Part shown: piece after piece, positions 1 to 10,492 of the stretch
How the letters are laid out: each line of letters begins with the position of its first letter
Position numbering within the stretch: position 1 is the stretch's first letter
Assembly (NCBI GenBank): GCA_016584495.1
Contig: WAID01000002.1
Location: 1,178,001 to 1,242,000 of the forward strand
Length of the DNA stretch: 64,000 nt
Origin: Celoporthe dispersa
Taxonomy: Eukaryota; Ascomycota; Sordariomycetes; Diaporthales; Cryphonectriaceae
Direction of reading: 5' to 3'
Program-made: the position numbers and the translations under genes
Notes under the pieces: generated by a model
Seen by the model: only the letters and a program-made list of their open reading frames with translations
Databases searched by the model: none
Told to the model about the DNA's origin: nothing

Positions 1-224
1 GCGTTCGAAGCAGGGTTCAAGAAGATATTGTGATTGCATCACTTGCTTCTATATTGTTTAAGAGTAGTATGTCTACAATAAAAGAATCTCGAACCGCGAG
101 GAAATATCTATTTTACGTCGGAACAAAGAATAGAAAATTTATTCTGTTGGGAACCCAAGCAACTCTCTGATAGCCATATGCTCAACTTGTGAAGAGAACG
201 CCGACAATATTGAGTTTTATCAAC

Positions 225-1761
225 TCACAGGCCGCTTGAGTCGAGGTACGCGAATATGACCTCGTAGCCGGCTGTAGCGTTTGTCGACAGCGCCAAACCA
301 TGACCCGTGCCGGGCTGCAGATACACCGAGATGTTTGACGCGGCGGGGTACTGGGCACTGATGTTCTGAAGTGACCATGTATCCTTACACTGGTGTTCGT
401 TAGTGACTGTATATGAGAAGCCCGAACTGGTGCGTTCCAAGGATTCATGGTTGGAAATTGGGTGTCCATTTTTTGGAGGAAAAAAAAAAGAAGAAAAAGA
501 AAAATAAAAGTGCTACTTACGTCCCCATCGCAGATTGGGTAATCAAATTCGCCAACAAACATCTATGATCATTGTTTTCGTTAGTATGGTGTCCAAACAA
601 GCCCATAATACTGAGAATCAGAATTCATGAAGTATACATTAGAAGATACTGGGTAGCGGGTAAACTGGAGTGGTAAATGCTTACCTGAAGCGGACCGCTG
701 AAGTTTGTAGCGGGCTGTGCAAACACCTGCGGAGCGGAGACGAGCTCACTGAAAGTGTTTGGCTGTTTGATCTTCTCAGCATAGCTCAGCAGCTCAGGTT
801 CGAAAGCTCCCTTCTTGAGGAATATCTGCTGTATCTCGCTCTCTGTCTTCTGCACGACATAACCAGACGAAAGATCTGCAAAGCGAGAAGGGTCGCTCTC
901 GGGGGCAAATTCGTAGCCAGACACTGCAGGTGTCACTCCGTGCAACAGGTAGGGGTTAATCAGGAAGCCGGTTAGGACGGCACCGTCGCTGAGGTTGCCA
1001 TAGCTGGACAACAGGCCAGAGGTCATGAAGGAGCCGAACGAGTGTCCGATGTGCACGACCTTACTGGGTATATAGTCGTACAGAGCAGTGGTTCCATTGC
1101 CTGGTGCCTTCACAATCTTGGATGACGAGATGAGCTTTCCGGCGCGTACGAGTTCCGTCAGGCCACGAACAATCTCAACCTCCACTCCGGCCTGCACCAC
1201 ATCGTAGGCGTCCGGCTTGGAGGAATTTCCAGTGCCGAGGCGGTCGTAAGTGAGGATGGAATAGCCGTGGCCCAGAGCCGAGTCGACATAGGAGTACTCT
1301 TCCGGTTTGATCTGAACGTCCCAATATCTGGATTGACAGAATTAGTCAGTCACAAGCAGTCTTCATCCGGGGATCCTATCAATAGATGCGAATGACAGAT
1401 CTTCTCACCTCATGTCAAAGCCGATCCCGTGCGTTGCGAGTTGCAGGATCTCTAGCTTCTTGCCTTGTGGCGGTACACACAACTGGGCGTTTATAGTGAA
1501 AGTGCCGTTGACAGGGTTGACACCAGCACTGCGGTTGGTGTCAGCGCCATGCGACCAGGTGGTGAGATTCCACACGCAGTCCACGGCATCGATGTTGCTG
1601 TCAACACGGGGTAGGTCAAGGTAGTAATTAGTTGCGCTGACCGAGACGGGCACCTCAAGGTTGATGCACTCCTTCGAAATGGATCGCCCTAATACTGGAG
1701 TTGCTGATGCTCGGCCGAGAAGCAGTAGGCCTATGAATATAGTTGGTGGTAGGCGAGGCAT
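225..1761 (-). CDS. Secreted alpha/beta-hydrolase (esterase/lipase-like)
   Basis: Four exons on the minus strand (1761-1409, 1327-685, 562-521, 389-225) give a 400-aa protein; each junction has GT/AG ends and keeps frame. Residues 1-21 are a signal peptide ending near ASA-TP. The nucleophile elbow GHSFGS lies near residue 214. The short third exon carries VGEFDYP (a candidate acid) and the last exon GTGHGL (a candidate His), so a Ser-Asp-His triad is plausible. An oxyanion-side segment LTYDRLGTGNS precedes the elbow. Several N-glycosylation sequons agree with secretion. The family hydrolyses esters or similar bonds; the substrate cannot be read from sequence. A TATA box sits about 135 bp upstream of the ATG. 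The fold assignment is firm, the specificity unknown. Confidence 0.85.
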
Positions 1762-1894
1762 TTCGTCTTGTTTCCCCCAAGACTGATGAAATATGATGAG
1801 ATCTTAGAGAAGGATCGAAGACTGCTTTATTATGTCCTTGAAATCAACTTGTGTTCTTTTGGAAATAGTTGAACAAGATGCTGTAGTGCTACTC

Positions 1895-1902
1895 TTTATA
1901 TA
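1895..1902 (-). promoter_or_regulatory. TATA box of the alpha/beta-hydrolase gene
   Basis: TATATAAA on the minus strand, about 135 bp upstream of the hydrolase ATG at 1761. Position and sequence suit a fungal core promoter; transcription from it is inferred. Confidence 0.5.
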
Positions 1903-3211
1903 TTGACAATGTCGTAGTCTTTTCTTCAGTGAGACACACCGGATCACTTCTATGACGAGCTCTTAGGCGTATCTGGTGATGCTCTCAGCGTATCTGATCT
2001 CTTAGCGATAGTATACAGCGATGATGAAAGTGCTAGGCAAGAACATTACAAAATACATTATCAAACTCCGATATGTTGTACGTGAGTATGTCATATCCGA
2101 ATCTGCATAGTCATACGTAGTCCAAGACATGGTACACAAATTTGTATACACTGGCGTACAATCGTATTGGCGTGTAGATCTGTAGTTGGAATCACGAACA
2201 AGCAGCCGTCTGACCCGCCTTGATAAGCATATCTGACTGAATGTTGCGTCTTTGCCACAAAGCTGACAGTAAGAGGCGGAGCCCAAATGGTGACGGTTGT
2301 TGTGATGTGGGATAAGCCGATGGTAGACCACACCGTATGTAATACGCCGGCCGGTATTTCTATGCCCGGAATTTATTCCGAGTACCTAAATAGCTAAGGA
2401 TATGTGACTGGCCTAGGACACTGGTTCTTTTTTTTCTCTTTTCTTTTCTTTTTCCCTTCTGACTAGAATCCTGCTAAGAATTGGTTAGGATGCAGGAAAA
2501 CTATTTGGGTAAGAGTATATGCCTATCACTCACGCTCTCAAGCGCGGTGCCTCACGGCGAGTCTGGCTGCTAAATGCGGGCACAAAAGTTGCAGACAGAA
2601 TTTGAGTATTATTGGACTCCTTTGACATATATTAGTCGCCTCAAAATCCGATTCACTTTCTGATTCTCTTTGCCTGAGATTTTTTGCGATCTAGAGTCAT
2701 TCCAAGAATATTAATAAACCCCACGACGTCGAAACGCAGCCTTAGACATCGCCCCGGCCAGCACCAGCAAAAGCCAAACAAGCCAATCCAGAACTTTGTC
2801 TCCTTGCGAAGGTACTATTTATGAACGTAAGGCTGCGGGCTACGTGTAAACTTTCTTTAAACCAATTTTCACTCCCTGGGCCTTCGAAATTGGCAGCGCG
2901 TTTTATGCTGCCTTGGCCATTTTTCCTGGTGGTAGCCCCTGATATTATTTATTCTTATGTCAAAATTTCATTCTATGGGCAATGCTATTGCTGAGTTGCG
3001 ATGACCAGTGCTGTGTCTCTCACATAGGATACCCGAGTGCATCAATCATATGAAGCTTGCCACGGCAACATCAAGCGCCTTTCCGACTCACTTCCTGGCC
3101 AGCAAAAGCCACCCGGCGTGCAAGGATACCCGCACTTCGTCACGACGTATACTTCAGTATAGTTTCCATTTACTTGGCAAGAGTACCTCCTGGTGATGGC
3201 TCGGGCAAAAC

Positions 3212-3279
3212 CTCGCCTCGAGCAATAGCTCGCCTCGAGCGACATCTCGCTCCGGGGCCCATCTCGCCTCGGCCCCGCT
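3212..3279. repeat. Imperfect 17-bp tandem repeat, four units
   Basis: Units start at 3212, 3229, 3246 and 3263, each beginning CTCGCCTCGAG, CTCGCTCCGG or CTCGCCTCGG. It lies about 400 bp upstream of the carboxylesterase ATG. No function is evident. Confidence 0.6.
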
Positions 3280-3573
3280 TTGCACAGTAGTATTGGAGAT
3301 CGTTGTTTGTGCCCCTCACGATGTCTTAGCCCCGATCATCATTCTTTAGATCGACAATTCTAACTCCAAACGGCCAGGGAAGGTTGTTGACAAGAGTATA
3401 TCCCCCGCCTTTTACATTAGGCGGTATGCACTTGGTGGGCGTAGGGCCGTTGCTATGTTCTTGGCCCGCCGTTTTCTCCGCAAATATAGGGCCGGTTACG
3501 CCTGATTTGATGGTCAAGGCAAAGAGCACCGGCATATTGGGGGACCGCGAGGGCCCTCACTCAGAATTAGGTG

Positions 3574-3581
3574 TATAAATA
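3574..3581 (+). promoter_or_regulatory. TATA box of the carboxylesterase gene
   Basis: TATAAATA about 95 bp upstream of the ATG at 3677, typical spacing for a highly expressed secreted-enzyme gene. Confidence 0.5.
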
Positions 3582-3676
3582 ATTGACTACCAAGGCTTTC
3601 GATTTCGGGGCGAGCCATGGACTGCCCCTCTTGTCAAGACAGGATCTCGTCTTCTTGTCCATCCCTGTGATCCACA

Positions 3677-5597
3677 ATGACAGCCCTTTTGCCTCTTGCC
3701 CGGCGCTTCTTGAGCCTCACTGTGGGCTTATTGCTCCACACACAGTCAAGTGCGGCAGAGTCGACTTCACGACCTACAGTCCAGGTTCAGAATGGTTCTT
3801 ACTATGGTCTCTATAACCCAACCTATAAGGAGGACCTCTTCCTGGGTATGCCCTTTGCGCAGCCGCCAGTGGGCGATCTCCGGTACCAGAACCCACAGCC
3901 CATGAACACCACCTGGGCTGAGAGCAGAAATGCTACCCAGTACTCTCCCGAGTGTTGGGGTTTTGGCAGTGACGATTGGGTTCTTGGTAATCCTGTGTCA
4001 GAAGATTGCTTGACCTTGAACGTGATCAGGCCGGCCGGGGTGGCAGCCGATGCAGAGCTGCCCGTGGGTGTCTGGGTATGCTTCTCTCTCTCTCTCTCTC
4101 TTTTCTATATCTCCTCTCCTTCTCTTCCCTTCTTTAGCGATGACATGTCAGTTCTTTAATACAGCTTTCACAGATCTACGGTGGAGGTGGCTACGAAGGC
4201 GGGAGCCTCGACCCTCGCTACAATCTCTCCTTCATAGTGCAACAATCGGTAGAGTCCGAGAAACCCATGATCGCAGTCAGCCTCAACTACCGTCTGCAGG
4301 GTCTCGGCTTTCTCTTCGGCGAGGAGATCCTGAGCGAAGGCGTGGCCAATCTTGGATACAAGGACCAGCGCCTCGCGCTCCACTGGATCCAAGAGAACAT
4401 CGCCGCGTTCGGAGGCGACCCGGCCAAGGTGACGATCTGGGGCGAGTCCGCGGGCGCCAGCTCAGTGGGCTACCAGCTGGTGGCCTACGGAGGGCGAGAC
4501 GACAAGCTGTTCCGGGGCGCCATCGAAGAGAGCGGCGGTCCGGTCACCAACAAGGTCGTCCTGACGGCCCAGGACTGGCAGCCTTACTACGACAATATCA
4601 CCGAGGCCGTCAACTGCAGCTCGGCGTCCGACACGCTCGCCTGTCTCCGCACGGTGCCCATCGACACGCTCGCCAGCGTGCTCAACTCCAGCGTGACTGC
4701 GAGCGTACCAGCCTGGGGGGCCTCCATCGACGGCGACTTCTTGCAGAACACAACCACGTCGCTCTTGCTCTCGGGCCGCTTCGTCAAGGTCCCGCTCCTG
4801 CACGGGCGCAACCACGACGAGGGCTCCATGTTTGCCAAGAAGGGCGTCAACACCACCGCGCAGTTCCTGGCCGCCGTCACCTCGTCTGGTTTCAGCAACG
4901 AGACGGCCCAGACGATGGCGATTTTGTACCCCGACATACCCGCCATCGGGATCCCGGGCACCCTCCATGGCCGGCCGACGGGTGCGTATGCCTACCTGGG
5001 CGCGCAGTGGAAGCGAGCAGCTGCGTTCGCGGGCGACCTGGCCCAGCACGCGCCCAGGCGGCTGATCAGCCAGACGTACGCGCGGTACAACGTCAGCAGC
5101 TGGAGCTACCACTTCAACGTGCTGGTCCACGGCCTCCCGGCGGCCACGGGCGCCACACACTTCCAGGAGGTGGTCTTTGTCTTCGACAATACCCAGGGGC
5201 TCGGGTACGAGAACGCGGTGGCGGAGGATCCGTTTGCGGATGAGCCCGAGACGTTTGACCAGCTGGCCAAGATGATGAGCAGGTCGTGGGTGAGCTTTAT
5301 TGTGGACGGCGATCCAAACAATTCTGGTAAGTCATCAGCGCAGCCCTGGTGGGAAAGGAAGTTGTTGTAGTTATTGTCTGGATGAAAAGTGGGGTGGAAA
5401 AGGACCAACGAAGATTCATATTGATACTAACTGTTAATACAGGGCTCGGAGTGCATTGGCCAGTGTACACTCTGGAGGACCCGCAGAACATGTACTTTGA
5501 CGTCAACATATCTGGTCTGGCACGTCCTGAGCCGGATTACTACCGAGCTGCAGAGATTCAGTATATGCAGGAACAGATCATCTCTACATTTACATAG
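3677..5597 (+). CDS. Secreted type-B carboxylesterase/lipase
   Basis: Three exons (3677-4075, 4174-5326, 5443-5597) give 568 aa; introns are GT-AG and in phase. A signal peptide covers about residues 1-26. Family landmarks follow in order: EDCLTLNVIRP, VWIYGGGGYEGGS (oxyanion hole, created by splicing), GESAGASSVGYQ with the catalytic Ser, GRNHDEGSMF with the acidic residue, and GATHFQEVVFVFDN with the catalytic His. Length matches fungal type-B carboxylesterases (about 540-580 aa). Many N-glycosylation sequons fit a secreted enzyme. It should cleave carboxylic esters; whether natural substrates are lipids, polyphenol esters or others cannot be seen. It is divergent from another secreted hydrolase gene. 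Confidence 0.93.
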
Positions 5598-6210
5598 GAT
5601 GAATAGTACGTTGTTGTTCATGGGTTAAGAAGAAAAAAAGAAGAAAAAAATGGTGACAGCGGAAATGAGAGCAGAATTTTTGGACCGTTAAAGTATCAAG
5701 TACTGGTAAACCTTTACTTTTCTCCCTGGGCTCACTAAATAAATATTCTATAGGGATAAGACTATGGACAACCTATATCCCACCTCTCCTCCCATTCCAT
5801 CGACTTTCGTTTTCCTCTCTCTCCTTGATTTCCTTCTCTGTCCTGATAATTGACTGAGGAATTTCTTGTTTTCTCCTCTTCCTGTCCCGAGGCTCACCGA
5901 TCAACGTTGGCTGCATGGTCTCACCCCTGTGCCCACCAAGGGCCTGACGTCAGCTGTTCAGTCCCAAGACACACAGCGTCTCTGCCGTGGCAGTGTCATG
6001 CAGTCAAGCCAAACCGCAAAGCACACGACAACACAGCACCAACTTGTCTACATTGTGCCTGAACTCGGATTCCACAACAAGGCAAACCAAAACAACCACC
6101 TTTGGCAAACCCTACTACAGCAACAAAGAAGAGAAGAAGAAAAACAAAACAAAACCAAGAAAAATCCTCCACTTGAGCAACAAACAAACGAAAATACCAT
6201 CAAATAAATC
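5598..6210. other. Intergenic / probable 5' leader
   Basis: A CT-rich stretch (about 5790-5850) followed by A- and C-rich sequence up to the next ATG looks like a fungal promoter and leader. No gene is visible. Confidence 0.5.
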
Positions 6211-6959
6211 ATGCGCCCCACATCCAAGCGCGGCCTCTGCTGGCCCACCGACAACCACGGTCGAGACGCCGCCTTCCAGTTCACCAAGCCCGGCTCCAAG
6301 ATCTCCTGGCTCTACAACTGGTCGCCGCACCCAACCCCGGACGCCCAGTCCGTCGAGTTTGTGCCCATGCAGTGGAACCACGTCAACATCGACTCCCTCG
6401 CCGAGCACGTCCGCCGCAGCGGCGCCAACACCCTCCTGGGCTTTAACGAGCCCGAGCTGGCCGACCAGTCCAGCATGCCCGTCGAGCTGGCCGCAAGGGA
6501 GTGGCTGCGTGCCATCGAGCCCCTGCGCAGGGCGGGCGTGCGGTGCGGGAGCCCGGCCATCTCGTCGGCCCCTCACGCCGTGCACTGGCTGGCGGATTTC
6601 CTGGCGAGGATCCGGGCGGGCGGTTCGGATGTCGACTTTTACTGTCTTCACTGGTACGGGACCGAGCTGGGGCCCTTTACGACTACATCTGGTCCACGCA
6701 CCACCAGCTGGGCCCTACCAAGCCGGTGTGGATCACCGAGTTTGCCTGTACGAACTGGAGCAGGGAGAACCCGCTTCCCCGGGAGCACGTCGAGCACTTT
6801 GCGCGGGAGAGCGCCAAGTACCTGGACACGCTGGACTGGGTCGAGAGGTATGCCTGGTTTGGGCCTATGCGGGATACCGGCACGGTTGGGCGGTGGGCTG
6901 CGATGCTGGACGAGCAGGGCATGGTTACGCCCCTGGGTAGGGCATACATGTATGACTAA
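6211..6959 (+). CDS. Asl1-like glycosyl hydrolase (GH128-type), frameshifted
   Basis: Frame 1 from the ATG at 6211 encodes KRGLCWP, a substrate-cleft region, GFNEPELADQ (acid/base Glu of the Asl1 catalytic core) and CLHWYG. The rest continues in another frame with LYDYIW, KPVWITEFACTNW (nucleophile Glu) and a normal C-terminus ending at 6959. The switch is at the four-G run 6669-6672, where one more G restores a single protein of about 249 aa, a normal length. No GT-AG intron fits there. The family cleaves beta-1,3-glucan. Unlike many relatives it has no signal peptide, so an intracellular or unconventionally exported role is possible. Either a consensus error or a recent inactivating deletion; the error is favoured by similar shifts in other genes here. 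Confidence 0.8.
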
Positions 6960-8720
6960 CGCTGGGAGAAGATGGGAGACTCTTTTTTTTTTCCCTGAAA
7001 AGAGAGAGAGAGAGAGAGAGAAGGATGGAGGGTGAGTGGGATGATGTAACGTTTTACATCTTAATCATCATCGCATAGGAGTGACAGTATGTGAATGTCT
7101 ACTGTACATGTTGAGGCATACCATCAAGACAGCTCTCGGACGACTCGACGTGTGTGGCTGAATGCAGTGGCTTGATAGTAAACAGACCAGAAGCTAGCCA
7201 GCATCTTATCACCAGCTCACACACAAATACAGCTTCAAGCTTGATGCCTCAACGGTACGGTCCGGGACCCGCTTGCAGCACGGCGATAACGCCGCCTCGT
7301 CGGACCAGTCCAGCTTCCTTTCTGTCTTCAAGTGCTGCTGCGATAGAGGAGATCGCCTTGATCCACCCGGTGGAGAAGACGAGATCCCAGCACCCACAGT
7401 TATCAACGCCTAGAAGGGCCTATCGAACGGTGTGCTCTCCTACCATGTGGTACCATAGCGCAATAGTAGCAGGAGGGACCTCCCCGGTGACCTATCTTAG
7501 CGAGACCTGCCCCGCTGCGTGGTGGCGGTGCGGTATATTAAACTGTGTCTTGTGTATCCATCGTAAAGTTTGCTGATTGCTTTTTTGGTCCTGCGCAGGC
7601 TTTCTGTTCGATGGGTGAATGGCGGTCTGCAGGGGTAATGTAAGCGTCATAGAAATCCATGAATATATATGTATATACCATAAAATATCAAATAAAAAAA
7701 GAAAAAAGGGGGGAAAGAAGAAGAGGAAAAAGAAAAGATGGCGTGTCGATGATAATTATTAGGGTGATGCAGGCATTCACATCAAGTGGAGCTGGGAGCA
7801 GCACTGGGGCGAAAATGTGTGGCTGCGACGACGATCAGTGGTTACGAATGGCGCTGTTCCTCTTTGAAGCAAGCGCTGTGTATAGGATATGGGCTTGCAA
7901 GGCTTGTCTAGTCGAGAAAGCCTGATTTAATGCGTGATATGAGACAAGTCTCATCCTCTCGACAACACGGCAGCGGTAAATAATCAAGTCGAGACGACGG
8001 TATCTCGGTTCCCTTCCATCAAAAGCAGCAGCAGGTCCTGCTCCACACCTCATCCTTTCAGCATTTTTTTGTCCGGTGTCATCACTACCACCACCACCAT
8101 GACAGATTGCAATCGAAGCAATGATGTCGGAGAACCATAATTTGTCTCGTTCTTGTCCACAGCAGATCTGCCCGTTCTCGTCCGCGCTCCAGACGTGGAC
8201 CCCCGCCCCCCGGCACACAATCGCGATGAACTACTAGATATACTATGTAATGTGGCTCAGGTGGCGGAAAACAAAAGGTCGAGAATCCCAGAGAGACATG
8301 GTCCTCTAGGACTATGAGTGGCTTGAAGGGGGGTTGGGCGGCAGGGGGGCCTCGTCAAGGTGTGGCGAGTGAAAGGGCTCGGAGGAAGGATTGGCGTTGT
8401 GGGAGGAAATGGTCAGGCTCATCGACGAATCAATACGTCTAGCAGGCCACCATGCGACGTCACTGGCGCATGGTCAGCGGTCACTCCTGCACAGGACCCT
8501 CGTTCAGCACGATGCTACCTACGTCACACCTTTTGATCTTTTGAGGAGGGTGGCTATAATATCCCATGTTCCTCAGCCACAGATGAGGATCCGTGTTCAT
8601 TGAGAGGTCAGACCTTTTGGATAATTTATCCAGTCTTATTGTTTCATTTTTTGTTCAAAAAAAAAAAAGAACATCAGTCTGCAATTGAATTAAATCCTAC
8701 CAGACAAGGTGTGACTGACA
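6960..8720. other. Intergenic
   Basis: 3' flank with an (AG)n run at 7001-7020 and the promoter region of the next gene. Short ORFs on both strands have no recognisable features. Confidence 0.55.
7001..7020. repeat. (AG)10 microsatellite
   Basis: Uninterrupted AG dinucleotide run just downstream of the glycosidase gene, probably in its 3' untranslated region. Confidence 0.9.
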
Positions 8721-10492
8721 ATGGCGGACGTAAGTGCTCTTGAACGGGAGGTTGAACTTCTCGAGAAGAAGAATGCACTCCTGGAGAGGAACCGGAAGCT
8801 TGAGAGTGAGTATCCCAGCTGCACATCGCCACACAAATCACCTCAACACGATTAGTAGGTTGTTAGCCATGACTAACGCCAACTTCTTCCTCAGGAGCCG
8901 CGAAGAAGCGGGCCGATTGGTTCAAGGCCCAGGCCGAAGAGGCCGCAAAGAACGGGACATCCCAGCTGCCAGCCGCGCAGGAGGCCGTGAAGAAGACTGC
9001 AGCGTCGCGCAAGCCAGCAGCAGCGACCAATGATGCCGTCAAGAAGACACAGCAAGAGGTCAAGCCTGCCAACCTGAAGAAGATCCCGCCCAAGCCGCCA
9101 ACCACCAGCAGCGTCAAGGACTGGGCCGAGACTTCAGCCGTGGCCAAAAAACCTGCTCCTGAGCCTCCTGCTACTGCCAAGAATGTCATGAAGAATGCCG
9201 CCGCCGCCAATGTGAACGCCGACGGCACTCAGCAGGTCAAGAAGAAGAAGAAGAGAAGACCTGCGCCTACCTATGGCATGGCCGCCAAGCTGGCCCGCGG
9301 CGAGAGATCCCTGGCCTCACGGACAGGAAACCCGCCGTGCCCAGAGTTTCCGGCCTCGGCCCCTGCCAAGCCGCAGGTGCCCAAGGGCAAAGCTGAGATG
9401 CCCAAGCCCGAGGAGATCGAGAAGCTGTACGAGCCGCCTCCCACGCCTCAGGTCGCCGCCAAGAAACCCGGTGTGGCGGCGGAGAAGAAGGAGAAGAAGG
9501 AGAAGACGTACCATCCCGATGCGAAGAAGTCCACCAAGGAGATCTTGGCGGAGCGCGAGATCGAGGAGGAGAGGAAGAACCTCGAGAAGCGCCAGCAGAA
9601 GCGGGCAGAAGCTGCACGGCAGGCTGCCGGTGGACAGGCCGGTGGACAGGCCGGTGGACAGGCCGGTGGACAGGCTGGTGGTGGAAGAGGTGGTGTCGCC
9701 GGCGGTGCTCTGGATGGTGTCAACAATCTCGGCCAGGGCGCCCTCAACACCGTCGGAGAAGTCGGCTCGGGCTTGCCTGTCGCCGGAAAGGCTGTCTCTG
9801 GTGCTACGCAGGGCCTCGGCAATACCCTGGGCAACACCACCCGCGGCCTGGGAGATACCACTGGTGCGCTGACCCGTGGTGATCTGGGAGGCACGCTTGG
9901 TGGCGTCGGAGGAACAGTTGGCGGTCTCGGAAAGGGACTGGTGAGTTTTGAGCTCTTGCTGCTATGATTTTCAGACTTACTTGTGCTAACTGATACTTTC
10001 TCCAGGGCGATACTGTCGGTGGCACTGTTGGCGGACTGGGTGACTCGGTTGGAGGACCTGTCGGGGTAAGACTTCTTGTTCCTGCTTTTTATTTTCTCAA
10101 AACTCAGAATAATTAACTTGACTGGTAGGGAATTGTCGGCGGCGCCGGCCGTGGTCTCGGAAATGCCGTGGGAGGCATCACAGGCGGCCTGGGCAAAGGC
10201 GTAGGCAAGGTCGGCCAGGGAGATCTTCTCGGCGGTGTTGGAGATGTCGTGGGTGGCGTGACAGATGTAAGTCTTTACCGCTGACTATTGTTTTCGTCGT
10301 CTTGCAACATTTTGTTCTAACAGCCTTTAGGGTGTTGGCGGTCTGCTCGGGGGTGTCCTGGGAGGAGGTAAGGAAGGGGGAGGTCTTCTGGGCCTAGGCG
10401 GTGGAGGTGGCGACAAGAAGGGCAAAGGTGGTGGTGGTTTGCTCGGTGGAGGCGGCGGCGGCGGCTTGCTCGGTGGAGGAGGTTTGCTCTGA
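8721..10492 (+). CDS. Coiled-coil and glycine-rich repeat protein
   Basis: Five exons (8721-8805, 8895-9940, 10006-10065, 10129-10266, 10331-10492) give 496 aa. The N-terminus (ALEREVELLEKKNALLERN) is a short leucine-rich coiled coil. A Lys/Ala/Pro-rich basic, disordered middle with KKKKRR follows, then a charged helix (about residues 185-235). The C-terminal half is glycine-rich: four GGQA units encoded by a 12-bp tandem repeat, then a GLG/VGG array with roughly 11-residue periodicity, ending in poly-Gly blocks. The last three exons are all phase 0 and multiples of three, so they can be gained or lost without a frame change. There is no signal peptide or membrane segment. Family and function are unknown to me; similar uncharacterised proteins are common in filamentous ascomycetes. 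Confidence 0.82.
9626..9679 (+). repeat. 12-bp tandem repeat coding GGQA
   Basis: About four near-identical copies of GCCGGTGGACAG inside the glycine-rich protein gene. Unit length is a multiple of three, so copy-number change would keep frame. Confidence 0.85.

Larger units (their letters stand above)
1762..3676. other. Intergenic, divergent promoters
   Basis: Shared upstream region of two divergent secreted-hydrolase genes. The first kilobase is AT-rich. The ORFs here are short, lack domain-like composition and look like chance. It contains a short tandem repeat near 3212-3279 and two TATA boxes. Confidence 0.6.

Noticed and set aside
2002..2331. Minus-strand 109-aa ORF
   Set aside because: AT-rich promoter region; two overlapping frames are both open and neither is protein-like.
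4050..5243. 397-aa ORF overlapping the carboxylesterase in another frame
   Set aside because: Arg/Pro-rich out-of-frame reading of GC-rich coding sequence; the esterase frame has all catalytic motifs.
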